From contig CACXMS010000011.1 of assembly GCA_902768795.1 (NCBI GenBank), forward strand, positions 1 through 60,745: a stretch of DNA of 60,745 nt, written 5' to 3'. The notes beneath the pieces are model-generated. The model saw only the letters and a list, made by a program, of their open reading frames with translations, was not told where the DNA came from and made no database searches. A program made the position numbers and the translations under genes. Each line of letters starts with the position of its first letter. Within the stretch, counting starts at the first letter, position 1. The stretch comes from an uncultured Eubacteriales bacterium. Its GTDB lineage: Bacteria > Bacillota > Clostridia > Christensenellales > CAG-138. This document shows positions 7,458 to 15,616 of the stretch, in pieces.

Positions 7458-9703
7458 TTCGACACTTTCAGAAGCATTACCGAAAGATCATCCCGATGCC
7501 CTGTGTCCCGCGCTGCATTCAGAATCTTTTCTGCCCCATCTTTCCGCGATGCGTTGCACAACAGAACGGACTCCAGTTCGTCTGTCAAAGCATCGGTAAT
7601 TCCGTCCGTACAGAGAAACAGGACGTCGTTCGGAGAGAACTCAAGGGGGATCACGGTCGGTCTTGCTTCTTCCACGATACCGCACGGAAGCGCTTCTCCG
7701 CAAAGCGTGTATAACGTAGTTCCACGAAGGAGATACGACGGTGGTGTGCCGAATTTCAGCAATTCTGCCGTTCCGGAATTGAGATCAAAGGAAACCGCAT
7801 CGAGCGTTGCATACATTTCGTTTTGAGAACGGTGCATTAGAATCCTGTTCACGTTCTCAAAAACCAATTCTCGGTCCATTCCGGAATCAAACAGGCGAAA
7901 CAGCGTCCGCAATGCAGATTTGCTTTCGATTTGCGCGTTCTTACCGTTTCCCATTCCATCGGATAAAGCAAACAAGGTTTTTCCTCCGCTTGTCCGTATT
8001 TCGCCGAAGCTGTCTCCGTTCTCCTCCTCTTCCGCAGCAAACTGAGATACAGACACGGAAACGCGCCACTTTGGAGCCGGTTCAAGACGAAGAATGACGT
8101 CTTCTTCCTTCTCCTCCTTTCGGATTACCCTAAATTTTTGACCGAAGCATTCCTCAAATACCCGCAGAAGACAATGCTCCTCGGAATCCGTATAGTTTTT
8201 CAAATAGAGTAAAACCTGCGTTTGATTTTGAAGCGTCGATGTTTCGATGTAGGATACTTCAAAGCCGTTGAATAGTAAATGCTTTAAAATCCCGTTCTCC
8301 TTTTCGCTGTGATCAAAAAATGTTTTTCGGTATTTCTCTGCAAGATGGTCCACGGCTTCTCCCGCTCCGATAAATTCACGCGCAGTGAACTCCGTTTCCT
8401 TTCCAAACCGATCAAAAACCGCGTCCCGCGTAAGCGCTTGCTGATAGGCAAGCAATACAGATGCGCATATTTCTTCAAAATCAGGACAGTCGGCAGGAAT
8501 CGGTTCCTGAGGAACTGTCGGTTTCGCGTCTTCAACCCTCTTTGCAAGATCTAAAATGACGTTGCTCATTTTGTCGGCGTCCGTCCAGCACTGTTCGCAG
8601 AGCCGACATCTTGCACATACGACCATAGCCCCCTGAATCGCCCACTCTCTCGCCGTATTGTTCTCCCCTGCTTTTTGCGCAGAAAAGGAGTCGGATACTT
8701 CCCGCAGCAAAGCGCTCATCTCTGTCAATTCATCCGCAGTCCTTGTCCGCACCCTTTTCAGTGCTGCGCGGGTATTCTTCGCAATGGTTTTGTCAATTGC
8801 AGTCAGCTCCTCCATTCGTCGCAGAGTCGTGCGCGGAAGAAGAATAAACAGAACAGATGCCGCAACGGTATTCCAAACGACGGCAAAAGGCATTTCTTCC
8901 GGCTGCACAGCAACGATCAGCAGCGCAGAGGCAAGATGCGCTGCGATGATCCAGATTCTGCCCTGTCGGTAAAATGGAACGGAAAGCGCAGCGCCAAGCG
9001 TTGCGATCGCAACAATCCGCGCATCCGCTTTTGCATAGATTACCCACGTCGCGGATAGCATAGAAGCGACAAAAGAGCCATACAGTCCTCTTGTACCGGT
9101 CAGAATCATCGTTGTCAAAACGATCAGGATGATTGCAAGAGACACGGAATTCCACTGAAATTCTGTGCAGGACAGAATGCAAAACCCCCAGCAGATCAAC
9201 AGCGCATCCTGATCCCATTCCGACAACAGATTTGTCGTGCGGATTGATTTCAGGATATGAAGCCCTTTTGCAAGACAGACCGCTGACGAAGCACAGACAA
9301 CAACTCCAAACAAACCGTAAAAGATTTCCTGTATTCCATATAGCATCGAAATCGGAAGCGTCAGGATATAGCAACCAAGGAAAAGAAGCCCTTTCAGAAA
9401 ATAACCGGCTTTATCAACCGTCATGTTGACAAAAACAATGATGAGCGTGTACAGCAACGCGGCCGCCATCCCTTGCCAGGAAGGCGTTCCGATCATACTG
9501 CCGAGAACAACGCCCGCCGATGTCCACGGAAACGAAAGCCGTTCCGTCGATGCTGCAAGCAGCAGCGCCAATGCAAACGGAATGTGATACGTATGCATCC
9601 GAAAACGCGTAAACAGGATCGCAAGAACGAACGTTGCGATCGACAAAATGTGCGTTTCGATGTCGACTCTATATTTGATTTTACGGTTGAATTTGGTTCG
9701 CAT
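7454..9703 (-). CDS. spoIIE: Stage II sporulation protein E, PP2C-type phosphatase
   Basis: A septum-located phosphatase that dephosphorylates SpoIIAA-P and so activates SigF. The 749-residue protein begins with about ten hydrophobic segments (to about residue 300), then a central domain with a Cys-rich patch CARCRLCEQC, then a PP2C domain with SDGMGNG (about 581-587), CTDGITD and GHRDDLS metal-ligand motifs. I prefer ATG 9703: TACAAT ends 6 nt upstream, giving a leaderless start like four other genes here. A GTG at 9748 would add 15 basic residues that do not resemble the family. Operon with spoIIGA and sigE. Confidence 0.93.
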   Translation of the reverse strand: MRTKFNRKIKYRVDIETHILSIATFVLAILFTRFRMHTYHIPFALALLLAASTERLSFPWTSAGVVLGSMIGTPSWQGMAAALLYTLIIVFVNMTVDKAGYFLKGLLFLGCYILTLPISMLYGIQEIFYGLFGVVVCASSAVCLAKGLHILKSIRTTNLLSEWDQDALLICWGFCILSCTEFQWNSVSLAIILIVLTTMILTGTRGLYGSFVASMLSATWVIYAKADARIVAIATLGAALSVPFYRQGRIWIIAAHLASALLIVAVQPEEMPFAVVWNTVAASVLFILLPRTTLRRMEELTAIDKTIAKNTRAALKRVRTRTADELTEMSALLREVSDSFSAQKAGENNTAREWAIQGAMVVCARCRLCEQCWTDADKMSNVILDLAKRVEDAKPTVPQEPIPADCPDFEEICASVLLAYQQALTRDAVFDRFGKETEFTAREFIGAGEAVDHLAEKYRKTFFDHSEKENGILKHLLFNGFEVSYIETSTLQNQTQVLLYLKNYTDSEEHCLLRVFEECFGQKFRVIRKEEKEEDVILRLEPAPKWRVSVSVSQFAAEEEENGDSFGEIRTSGGKTLFALSDGMGNGKNAQIESKSALRTLFRLFDSGMDRELVFENVNRILMHRSQNEMYATLDAVSFDLNSGTAELLKFGTPPSYLLRGTTLYTLCGEALPCGIVEEARPTVIPLEFSPNDVLFLCTDGITDALTDELESVLLCNASRKDGAEKILNAARDTGHRDDLSVMLLKVSK

Positions 9704-9709
9704 GCGCCT

Positions 9710-9729
9710 ATTGTAACGGGCATCGACGG
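9710..9729 (-). promoter_or_regulatory. Candidate spoIIE promoter (-10 plus possible Spo0A-like site)
   Basis: TACAAT (9715-9710) lies exactly 6 nt before ATG 9703. No good -35 is found at 16-18 nt, as expected for an activator-dependent promoter. CCGTCGAT (9729-9722) shares the GTCGA core of Spo0A boxes (TTGTCGAA), but this is only a 5/8 match. Confidence 0.4.
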
Positions 9730-9844
9730 TGCAAGAACGGCGAATCACGCGCTTTCTCTTCAGAAAAAAGCATTTGATTTCGGGAAGATTCCGTATAACG
9801 TACGATTCTCCTCTGCGTATATCCGATTCTTCGTCACAATCATC

Positions 9845-9873
9845 TTGCCTGCATCGGATTGTTGTGGTATAAT
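9845..9873 (+). promoter_or_regulatory. SigA-type promoter of the thymidylate kinase operon
   Basis: TTGCCT (9845-9850), 17-nt spacer, TATAAT (9868-9873). It leaves a leader of about 40 nt carrying CGGAGG before ATG 9919. Confidence 0.85.
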
Positions 9874-9918
9874 TTTCTGGAAAAAGCAGTGATATAGGAA
9901 AACTATCCCGGAGGATTT

Positions 9919-10596
9919 ATGACAAAGATTATCGCTTTTGAGGGGATCGACGGTACAGGTAAAACCGTTCAGATGAAATGCCTTTCCGATTATCTGAAAT
10001 CGCTCGGAAAAACCGTAAAAGAATATTCGTTTCCAATGTATGATTCTTTTTTCGGATCCATCGTCGGTCAGTATCTTACTGCAAAAGACGGTATTGCGGC
10101 CAATACGGTTGATGGAAAAAGCATGGCGCTCTGGTTTGCTCTCGACCGATTTGAAGCATTCCGCGGCGAAGACGATTCCATATATGACTTTGTTCTGATC
10201 AATCGATATGTTCTTTCCAATGCGGTTTATCAAAGCATTCGGGACTGTGATCTCGGAAAACCGGATATCCTCGATTTTTGTCTGGAGCTTGAATTTGAGC
10301 ATTTCGGTATTCCGCGTCCTTCGCTGAATCTTGTATTGGATATGGATCCGGCCGAAGCAGCCGGAAACGTTGACAAAAAAGGATTTCGCGATTATGTCGG
10401 GAATGCGCGCGACGTGTATGAAAGTATTGATTCTATCCAACTGCGAGCGCGCAAAAAATACCGGGAATATGCCGAACGCCTTTCCGACGTTGTGTTTATC
10501 CCCTGCATGAAAGAAGGAAAACTGGAAAGCATCGAGGAAATTGCTGTAAAAATCAGAAAAGCCGTTCAGCCGATGCTGGCGGAGGATCAAAAATGA
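9919..10596 (+). CDS. tmk: Thymidylate kinase family protein
   Basis: Phosphorylates dTMP to dTDP. The 225-residue protein has the P-loop FEGIDGTGKT near residue 8, the LINRYVLSNAVYQ variant of the DRYxxSxxAYQ lid and nucleotide motif, and a C-terminal Arg-rich stretch (YESIDSIQLRARKKYREYA) in the lid position. The family usually has DR where this protein has NR, a modest divergence. ATG 9919 follows CGGAGG. The last four bases overlap the start of the HD nucleotidase gene, so a nucleotide kinase and a nucleotide phosphatase are made together. Confidence 0.82.
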   Translation: MTKIIAFEGIDGTGKTVQMKCLSDYLKSLGKTVKEYSFPMYDSFFGSIVGQYLTAKDGIAANTVDGKSMALWFALDRFEAFRGEDDSIYDFVLINRYVLSNAVYQSIRDCDLGKPDILDFCLELEFEHFGIPRPSLNLVLDMDPAEAAGNVDKKGFRDYVGNARDVYESIDSIQLRARKKYREYAERLSDVVFIPCMKEGKLESIEEIAVKIRKAVQPMLAEDQK

Positions 10597-11159
10597 ATGT
10601 TCAGGATCTGTTGAACAATCTTCACCTGATGGAACGGTTGAAGGACGCGACACGGCATTGCTATACGTCCATGGGCAGGCATGAAAGCGTTGCAGAGCAT
10701 TCCTGGCGTCTCGCCTTAATGGCATACTGGATTTCGGACGAATTCCCCGGCGTCGATATGAACAAGGTAATTCGCATGTGCCTGATTCATGATATCGGGG
10801 AAGCATTTACCGGGGACATCCCAACCTTTCTGAAAACGGATGCGGATGAATCGACGGAAGAAGCCCTTTTGTTTGCATGGGTTGAAACGCTTCCGGATCC
10901 GTTTCGTTCCGAGATGCGTGATCTGTATCATGAAATGATTGCCAGAGAATCTGTTGAATCAAAGATTTATAAAGCGTTGGATGGGTTGGAAGCTGTTATC
11001 GCTCACAATGAATCCAGAATCGAAACCTGGCTGCCCAACGAATACGAACTGCAGCTTGTATACGGTTACGATAAGGTTGCTTTTTCATCCTATTTATCTG
11101 AGTTGAGAGATCTTGTACGTTCTGAAACGGTTCAAAAAATAGAAGCGGCAAAGCAATAA
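10593..11159 (+). CDS. HD-domain 5'-deoxynucleotidase-like protein (YfbR/HDDC2 type)
   Basis: 188 residues with the HD phosphohydrolase pattern: SVAEHSWRLALMAYW (metal-ligand His about 36), CLIHDIGEAFTGDIP (His-Asp about 66-67) and KALDGLEAVIAHNES. This arrangement is typical of HDDC2/YfbR-like enzymes that dephosphorylate deoxynucleoside monophosphates. Its ATG overlaps the thymidylate kinase stop by 4 bp. Together they suggest control of the dNMP pool, for example dTMP/dUMP turnover; this is inference from context. A strong terminator follows at once. Confidence 0.82.
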   Translation: MNVQDLLNNLHLMERLKDATRHCYTSMGRHESVAEHSWRLALMAYWISDEFPGVDMNKVIRMCLIHDIGEAFTGDIPTFLKTDADESTEEALLFAWVETLPDPFRSEMRDLYHEMIARESVESKIYKALDGLEAVIAHNESRIETWLPNEYELQLVYGYDKVAFSSYLSELRDLVRSETVQKIEAAKQ

Positions 11160-11164
11160 ACATA

Positions 11165-11202
11165 GATAAAAGAAGCGAGGTTTACACCTCGCTTCTTTTA
11201 TC
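11165..11202. terminator. Strong bidirectional intrinsic terminator
   Basis: A perfect 16-bp inverted repeat (11165-11180 and 11187-11202) with a 6-nt loop. The stem ends in AAAA on one side and TTTTAT on the other, so it can stop transcripts from both converging genes. Confidence 0.92.
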
Positions 11203-11204
11203 TG

Positions 11205-12152
11205 TCAGGAATTCTTTTGTTCCGCTTCCTTCTTCTGACGACGCTTCTTTTTGCTCGCCCGGATCGGAAGGATAATCGCAACGGCAATGATGCCGCCGAT
11301 CGCACCGATCACAAGGAGCCAAGGCGCAGCAACAATGAATCCGATGCCGAAATCCACAAGCGCTTCCCCGAGGTTTTCGATGCTGCTCTTGAATCTGCGG
11401 GCGAGTTCCTCGCCGCGCGTTTCTTCCTTTGCCGGCGTCAGTTCAACAACTTCCTTAACGCTGATCGAAACGGTACTGTAGGAAATCAGACTGTCAAAAG
11501 TTCTTTTTTGCGCTTCGTACGCTTCAATTTCTTCAATTACATCATAAAGCCGGGATTGTGTCGCAAGCATTTCTTCTGTTGTCGATGCGGAAGCCATGAT
11601 GTTCTGCAAGCTCTCCTTCTCCGTTTCAAGGACTTTAAGACGGCTCTCGATATCGACATACGTAGAAGTGACATCGCGTGTGGAGAGCGTTTTTTGCGTC
11701 ACATTGCCGAGTCCGTCTGCAACGCTGAGAAATGCATCCAAATTGTCGGAAGGAATTCTTGCGACAAGGTATGCGGACCGGTAGCTGCTGCTCCGATAGC
11801 TGTTTCCGCTCTCGTTCATTGATTCCAGATATCCGCCATGCGCTTTGATCTGCTGCTCAAACTGCGGCATAATCTCATCGAAGTTTTTGCTTTCGATCGT
11901 AAGAGAAGCGTCACGAATCAGTTTTCTACCGGACTCCTGCGGAACGGTTTCACTTTCCTCCGCAACGAGTTCATTTCTGCTTGCGGCGCCGGACGCAGTC
12001 TTTGCAGATTCGTAATATTCGTCGCTCATAGCAGTCGGTTCATAGTAATAATCGTCCGAGGAGTAGGATGCGGAGCTGTTGCGACCCGCCGAACAGGCGA
12101 TGCATCCTGCAGCAACGCACATAGCGATCAATACGGCAATCCATTTTCTCAT
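11205..12152 (-). CDS. DUF4349 domain lipoprotein
   Basis: 315 residues. A signal peptide (MRKWIAVLIAMCVAAGC, lipobox-like VAAGC or CIAC) is followed by a Ser/Tyr/Asp-rich linker. The DUF4349 domain begins at RKLIRDASLTIESKNF and includes VARIPSDNLDAFL and TYVDIESRLKVLETEKESL with a coiled-coil segment. A C-terminal membrane segment (about 265-295) ends in a basic tail. Family members are exported and of unknown function. ATG 12152 is preferred over two upstream starts because AAAGGAG precedes it. It may be co-transcribed with sdaAA, 48 bp upstream. Confidence 0.85.
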   Translation of the reverse strand: MRKWIAVLIAMCVAAGCIACSAGRNSSASYSSDDYYYEPTAMSDEYYESAKTASGAASRNELVAEESETVPQESGRKLIRDASLTIESKNFDEIMPQFEQQIKAHGGYLESMNESGNSYRSSSYRSAYLVARIPSDNLDAFLSVADGLGNVTQKTLSTRDVTSTYVDIESRLKVLETEKESLQNIMASASTTEEMLATQSRLYDVIEEIEAYEAQKRTFDSLISYSTVSISVKEVVELTPAKEETRGEELARRFKSSIENLGEALVDFGIGFIVAAPWLLVIGAIGGIIAVAIILPIRASKKKRRQKKEAEQKNS

Positions 12153-12200
12153 AATTCTGTTTTCTCCTTTCATCTTTTGCAAATAATACACGACAACCGG

Positions 12201-13118
12201 TCAAATGGTTGCGCGTCCGCGTTCAAATTCCTGAAAACGGTGTACTTTTTCAGCAACTGCTTTTCCCGTCGGCGTTGTTGCAAGTCCGCCCATCGCCGTT
12301 TCTCTGTATTCACGCCGGATATCATGGCCAACGGCAAGCATGGCCGCAACGACTTCGTCGAATGGAATCAAACTGGTAATTCCGCACATTGTCATATCGG
12401 CACACAGCAGCGCATTCGAAGCGCCAAGCGCATTGCGCTTGATGCAGGGACATTCCACAAGCCCGGCAACGGGATCGCAGACGAGACCCATAACATTTTT
12501 AATTGTCATTGCCGCCGCGTCCAACGCCTGTTCCGGCGATCCGCCGGACAATTCGACAATCGAAGCAGCCGCCATTGCGCTTCCGACGCCGGTTTCCGCC
12601 TGACATCCGCCTTCCGCGCCGGAAATTGTTGCATTTTTGGCAAACAATAATCCGACCGCACCTGCACAGAACAGTCCCTGCACAAGCTTTTCATCCGACC
12701 ATTCGCGTTCAACGCCGATTTCCAATAATACCCCCGGTAAAATGCCGCTTGCGCCGGCGGTCGGCGCTGCCACAATCTGCCCCATTGCAGCGTTTACTTC
12801 CACGACCGCCATCGCGCTTGCCGCAACTCTGCAGGTATTCGCGCCGGAAAACGGTTCATATTTTGCGTAGCGGAACAGACGCATCGCTTCTCCGCCGGAA
12901 AGCTTGCTGACGGATTCCACATGCTCCTCCAGGCCGCGACGAATGGATTCCCGCATCACAAGAAGGGACTTGTGCATTTCCTCCAGTATTTCTTCTCTCG
13001 ACATCTCTCCCATTGCGATCTCGCGTCGGATCATGGCTTCCGCAAGCGTAATATTTTCCTGCATGCAGAATTCACATAGTGTTTTCCCCGATTCGAAAGC
13101 ATCCGTAAGCGTAATCAT
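12201..13118 (-). CDS. sdaAA: L-serine dehydratase, iron-sulfur type, alpha subunit
   Basis: The catalytic subunit that deaminates L-serine to pyruvate and ammonia using a [4Fe-4S] cluster. Its 305 residues include PTAGASGILPGVLL, ISGAEGGCQAETGVGSAMAA and MGLVCDPVAGLVECPCIKRN. The cysteines of the last two motifs are the cluster ligands. AAGGAAGGAG precedes ATG 13118. It lies 15 bp after sdaAB, the usual two-subunit arrangement in clostridia. Confidence 0.95.
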   Translation of the reverse strand: MITLTDAFESGKTLCEFCMQENITLAEAMIRREIAMGEMSREEILEEMHKSLLVMRESIRRGLEEHVESVSKLSGGEAMRLFRYAKYEPFSGANTCRVAASAMAVVEVNAAMGQIVAAPTAGASGILPGVLLEIGVEREWSDEKLVQGLFCAGAVGLLFAKNATISGAEGGCQAETGVGSAMAAASIVELSGGSPEQALDAAAMTIKNVMGLVCDPVAGLVECPCIKRNALGASNALLCADMTMCGITSLIPFDEVVAAMLAVGHDIRREYRETAMGGLATTPTGKAVAEKVHRFQEFERGRATI

Positions 13119-13133
13119 TTCGGAACTCCTTCC

Positions 13134-13796
13134 TTAAACAACGATCAATTGACGTATGCTGTGGCAAAGCTGAACGATGATCATCTGCATCCCCTCCGTT
13201 ACTTCGGTATCGGTTTCGATGCACATATAGGCGTCTTCCCCGCGACCGTGGCGAAATACGCGCATAAAGGCGATATTCACGCGCATTTGTGCAAGAACGT
13301 GCGATACTTCCGCGATGACGCCGGGTTCATCATGATGCCGAATAATCAATGTCGGATAATCGCCGGACAACTCAACGGCAAGGTGATCGATTTCCGTAAT
13401 CAGGATATTCCCGCCGCCGATCGATTCCCCCATAACTTCCGTCCATCGGTCATTATCATCACATGCCTCGATTTTAACGGTGTTCGGATGCCGTGTCGGT
13501 TCGTCGGACATGATCATATTGATCAGAACGCCGCTCTCCTTTGCATATTCATAAGCATTCGGAATTCTGGAATCATCGGGCGCAAAGCCGAGAATCCCTG
13601 CGACAAGCGCTTTGTCCGTTCCGTGGCCGCGCCCTGTTTCCGCAAAGGAGCCGTACAAAGTAAAGCGTACTTCACGAATCGGACGGCCGATTATTCTTCT
13701 GGCCATCAAAGCAATCTTTGCTGCTCCGGCCGTATGACTTGAGGATGGACCGATCATGCGAGGCCCGACAATATCAAACACCGAAAAAGTATCCAT
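13134..13796 (-). CDS. sdaAB: L-serine dehydratase, iron-sulfur type, beta subunit
   Basis: The regulatory subunit: 220 residues with an N-terminal MDTFSVFDIVGPRMIGPSSS block (family signature IGPSSSHTAGA), RGHGTDKALVAGILG, and a C-terminal ACT domain (TLIIRHHDEPGVIAEVSHVL) likely to sense serine. The start at 13796 follows GGAGG; the frame stays open upstream only because it reads through the SRP RNA gene. It is directly downstream of that RNA gene and may depend on read-through from its promoter, since no separate promoter is evident. Confidence 0.94.
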   Translation of the reverse strand: MDTFSVFDIVGPRMIGPSSSHTAGAAKIALMARRIIGRPIREVRFTLYGSFAETGRGHGTDKALVAGILGFAPDDSRIPNAYEYAKESGVLINMIMSDEPTRHPNTVKIEACDDNDRWTEVMGESIGGGNILITEIDHLAVELSGDYPTLIIRHHDEPGVIAEVSHVLAQMRVNIAFMRVFRHGRGEDAYMCIETDTEVTEGMQMIIVQLCHSIRQLIVV

Positions 13797-13805
13797 AAAT
13801 CCTCC

Positions 13806-14060
13806 AAAAACAGCAGCCGGAGTGGTGGCCCGGTCGGTGGCTCCATGCAGGTTTTCCCGCGGCACACCATGCGTTCTGCTTAGTGCTGCTTCCGTCAAGA
13901 CCTGACACGGTTCACAGTGCATGGTTGCACAGGACCCGCCGATCAACGCTCCGTGCCGGGATCGACCTCACAGCAGGTGAGCCTCAGAATGGGAATTCGG
14001 CCTCGCTATAGCGGATTGCGAGTACAGGGCACCGCTAACTCCCCGCTTAGTGCGATACCG
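13806..14060 (-). ncRNA. ffs: Large bacterial signal recognition particle RNA (scRNA/4.5S-type)
   Basis: The minus strand has the Bacillus-type Alu domain (CACTAAGCGGGGAGTTAGCG, then GTGCCCTGTACTCGCAATCC and GCTATAGCGAGGCCGAATTC) and the S domain core GTGTCAGGTC ... GGAAGCAGCACTAAGCAG. The helix 8 apical loop, GGAA in many bacteria, is TGAC here (minus strand of 13894-13897), the alternative URRC class. Length is about 255 nt; the 5' end is set by the promoter and the 3' end near CTGCTG-TTTTT is approximate. It is the RNA scaffold for Ffh in membrane protein targeting. Confidence 0.93.
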
Positions 14061-14984
14061 TTATTTTAACACATTTTCTGTATTTTGCAAGAGGCGAAAA
14101 GCATATTGCAGCTCAGATTGAAAGGAATCCGCGTATTTTTCTTCAAGTTGCTTCAAATACGGCAGCGCCTCGATTCGTTTCTGATTCGCGCAAAGGACGA
14201 TTGCCTGACGAAGCAGCGGTTTCTTTCGATTTTTCCCCAGCAATTCCAATGCAGGTCCATAATCACCCGAAACGATCCGAACCGGATCCAGCGCCTCGCG
14301 AACCAAAGCAGGAACGGGAATCCTTTCCTGCGGATTTTGGGGGCAAACGTTTTGACAACGCTGACAGCCGGAAAAAGAATGGAGTTCCGGCATAAACCGT
14401 TCCGGAAGCGGTCTGTTTTCCAAATAGGAACGAATGCAGTTCGACCATTCAAAACTTCCCTGATCAAGCGCTCCAAAGCAGACATCTGAACAGCGTCCGC
14501 AATGATCGCATACCGGTTCGTTTGCATGAGACGGCGTATACTCCACCGGTTCCGGAAGCTGCGCCATTGCTCCCCACAGCACTGTAAAAGTTCCATATGG
14601 TGCATAAAACCAAAGCTGATTGTCCATTCTGCATCCGATACCGGCATTCAAAAGCTGTGTTCGATACGGAGTCTCCGCCCGTTCCGCACGGATTCCGATC
14701 TCATTCAGACGCCGTATCAGATTCTTCATGGCATGATAGGAGCGATTGCTTTCCACGTAGTATGCAGGAACGAAAGAATCGTCGTCATACGGACGGTACG
14801 CCCATACGCAAATCAAACAGGCATTAGCCCAAGGATATGCTATCGTCGGATCGTCCCGGATAAAATCGGCGTTGGAATGAAACGCGCCATCCTTTCGATG
14901 AAGCGTCCAATCCGAATATGGACGGTTCGGAAGCACAAATACCTCCGAAAAACCGTGTTCTTTGACCAGCTTGAAAAGTGTCAT
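14061..14984 (-). CDS. Epoxyqueuosine reductase-like (QueG/DUF1730) iron-sulfur protein
   Basis: 307 residues with a double [4Fe-4S] ferredoxin-like module: CDHCGRCSDVC (159-169), NCIRSY with Cys 183, and CQRCQNVCPQN (207-217), the QueG layout. True QueG reduces epoxyqueuosine in tRNA using cobalamin. Here the segment that usually reads D-x-x-P-V-L-E followed by GWIGKN is AETPYRTQLLNAGIGCRMDN, so the proposed catalytic Asp is not apparent; I therefore call it QueG-like only. Its start overlaps the V-ATPase D subunit stop by 4 bp. The promoter of the SRP RNA lies within its last codons. Confidence 0.75.
   Translation of the reverse strand: MTLFKLVKEHGFSEVFVLPNRPYSDWTLHRKDGAFHSNADFIRDDPTIAYPWANACLICVWAYRPYDDDSFVPAYYVESNRSYHAMKNLIRRLNEIGIRAERAETPYRTQLLNAGIGCRMDNQLWFYAPYGTFTVLWGAMAQLPEPVEYTPSHANEPVCDHCGRCSDVCFGALDQGSFEWSNCIRSYLENRPLPERFMPELHSFSGCQRCQNVCPQNPQERIPVPALVREALDPVRIVSGDYGPALELLGKNRKKPLLRQAIVLCANQKRIEALPYLKQLEEKYADSFQSELQYAFRLLQNTENVLK
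14063..14090 (-). promoter_or_regulatory. SigA-type promoter of the SRP RNA gene
   Basis: TTGCAA (14090-14085), 16-nt spacer, TAAAAT (14068-14063). It is buried in the 3' end of the QueG-like gene and sets the RNA start near 14060. Confidence 0.7.
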
Positions 14985-15613
14985 TCCGCTTCCTTTGCAA
15001 GCATTTCCTTTGTCTTCATCAATCTCGATGTATTGCCGCGTTCGTTTTCTTCGAGTTTCATCTGGATATCATGGATGGCTTCGTCAAACTGCGGAATCAT
15101 CACGTATTCAAGAGCATTTACGCGGCGGCGTGTTTTCTCAATTTCATCCGCAAGGCGGCTTGTTGCTTTTTCCACCTCGGCAAGTTCCAGCATAAGCGGC
15201 AAAATCTCGGCAAGCGCCTGCACGGCGGTATCCAGATCAGCGCCGGTTGTCGCAAAACCGTACGGATAAACAAACTCGTCCTGGGATCTGTCAAGGGAAA
15301 GCTTCGGAACCGGAATGGACAGGACATTTTGAATGCTTTGATCCAATGAAATCGAACGCGCCGGATACAGCAGCGCTTCTTCAATTTCATCACTTGACAT
15401 CATGGCGCGCGCAAGGACAAAGCTTTGCATGGCTTTTTGCAGCTTTGCTTCCGTTTCCTGACGCAGTTTTTGATTCCGGCGGGCATAGGTGATGAAACGG
15501 CGAACCAATTCGTCGCGTTTATCCTTCATCATTTTATGACCGCGAACGGCAACTGTACGACGCTTTTTCAGGTTCGACAGCTCCATTCTGGTGGGCTTGT
15601 ATTGCAGCGCCAC
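14981..15613 (-). CDS. ntpD: V-type ATPase subunit D
   Basis: Central rotor-shaft subunit, 210 residues, mostly helical. The N-terminus (PTRMELSNLKKRRTVAVRGH KMMKDKRDEL) and the C-terminal EIEKTRRRVNALEYVMIP are the family signatures of the long antiparallel coiled coil. It begins 3 bp after ntpB ends and its last 4 bp overlap the QueG-like gene. Last ATPase gene of the operon. Confidence 0.95.
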   Translation of the reverse strand: MALQYKPTRMELSNLKKRRTVAVRGHKMMKDKRDELVRRFITYARRNQKLRQETEAKLQKAMQSFVLARAMMSSDEIEEALLYPARSISLDQSIQNVLSIPVPKLSLDRSQDEFVYPYGFATTGADLDTAVQALAEILPLMLELAEVEKATSRLADEIEKTRRRVNALEYVMIPQFDEAIHDIQMKLEENERGNTSRLMKTKEMLAKEAE

Positions 15614-15616
15614 GGA

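Noticed and set aside
9704..9748. GTG start for spoIIE giving 15 extra residues
   Set aside because: The added residues are basic and unlike the family, the ribosome binding site is weak, and the -10 box at exactly 6 nt before ATG 9703 repeats a pattern seen at four other genes.
9473..9892. Plus-strand open frame across the spoIIE-tmk gap
   Set aside because: Most of it is antisense to spoIIE, it lacks a ribosome binding site, and its end covers the tmk promoter.
13797..13946. Upstream extension of the sdaAB reading frame (about 50 extra residues)
   Set aside because: The stretch is the SRP RNA gene; the family N-terminus and a GGAGG site place the start at 13796.
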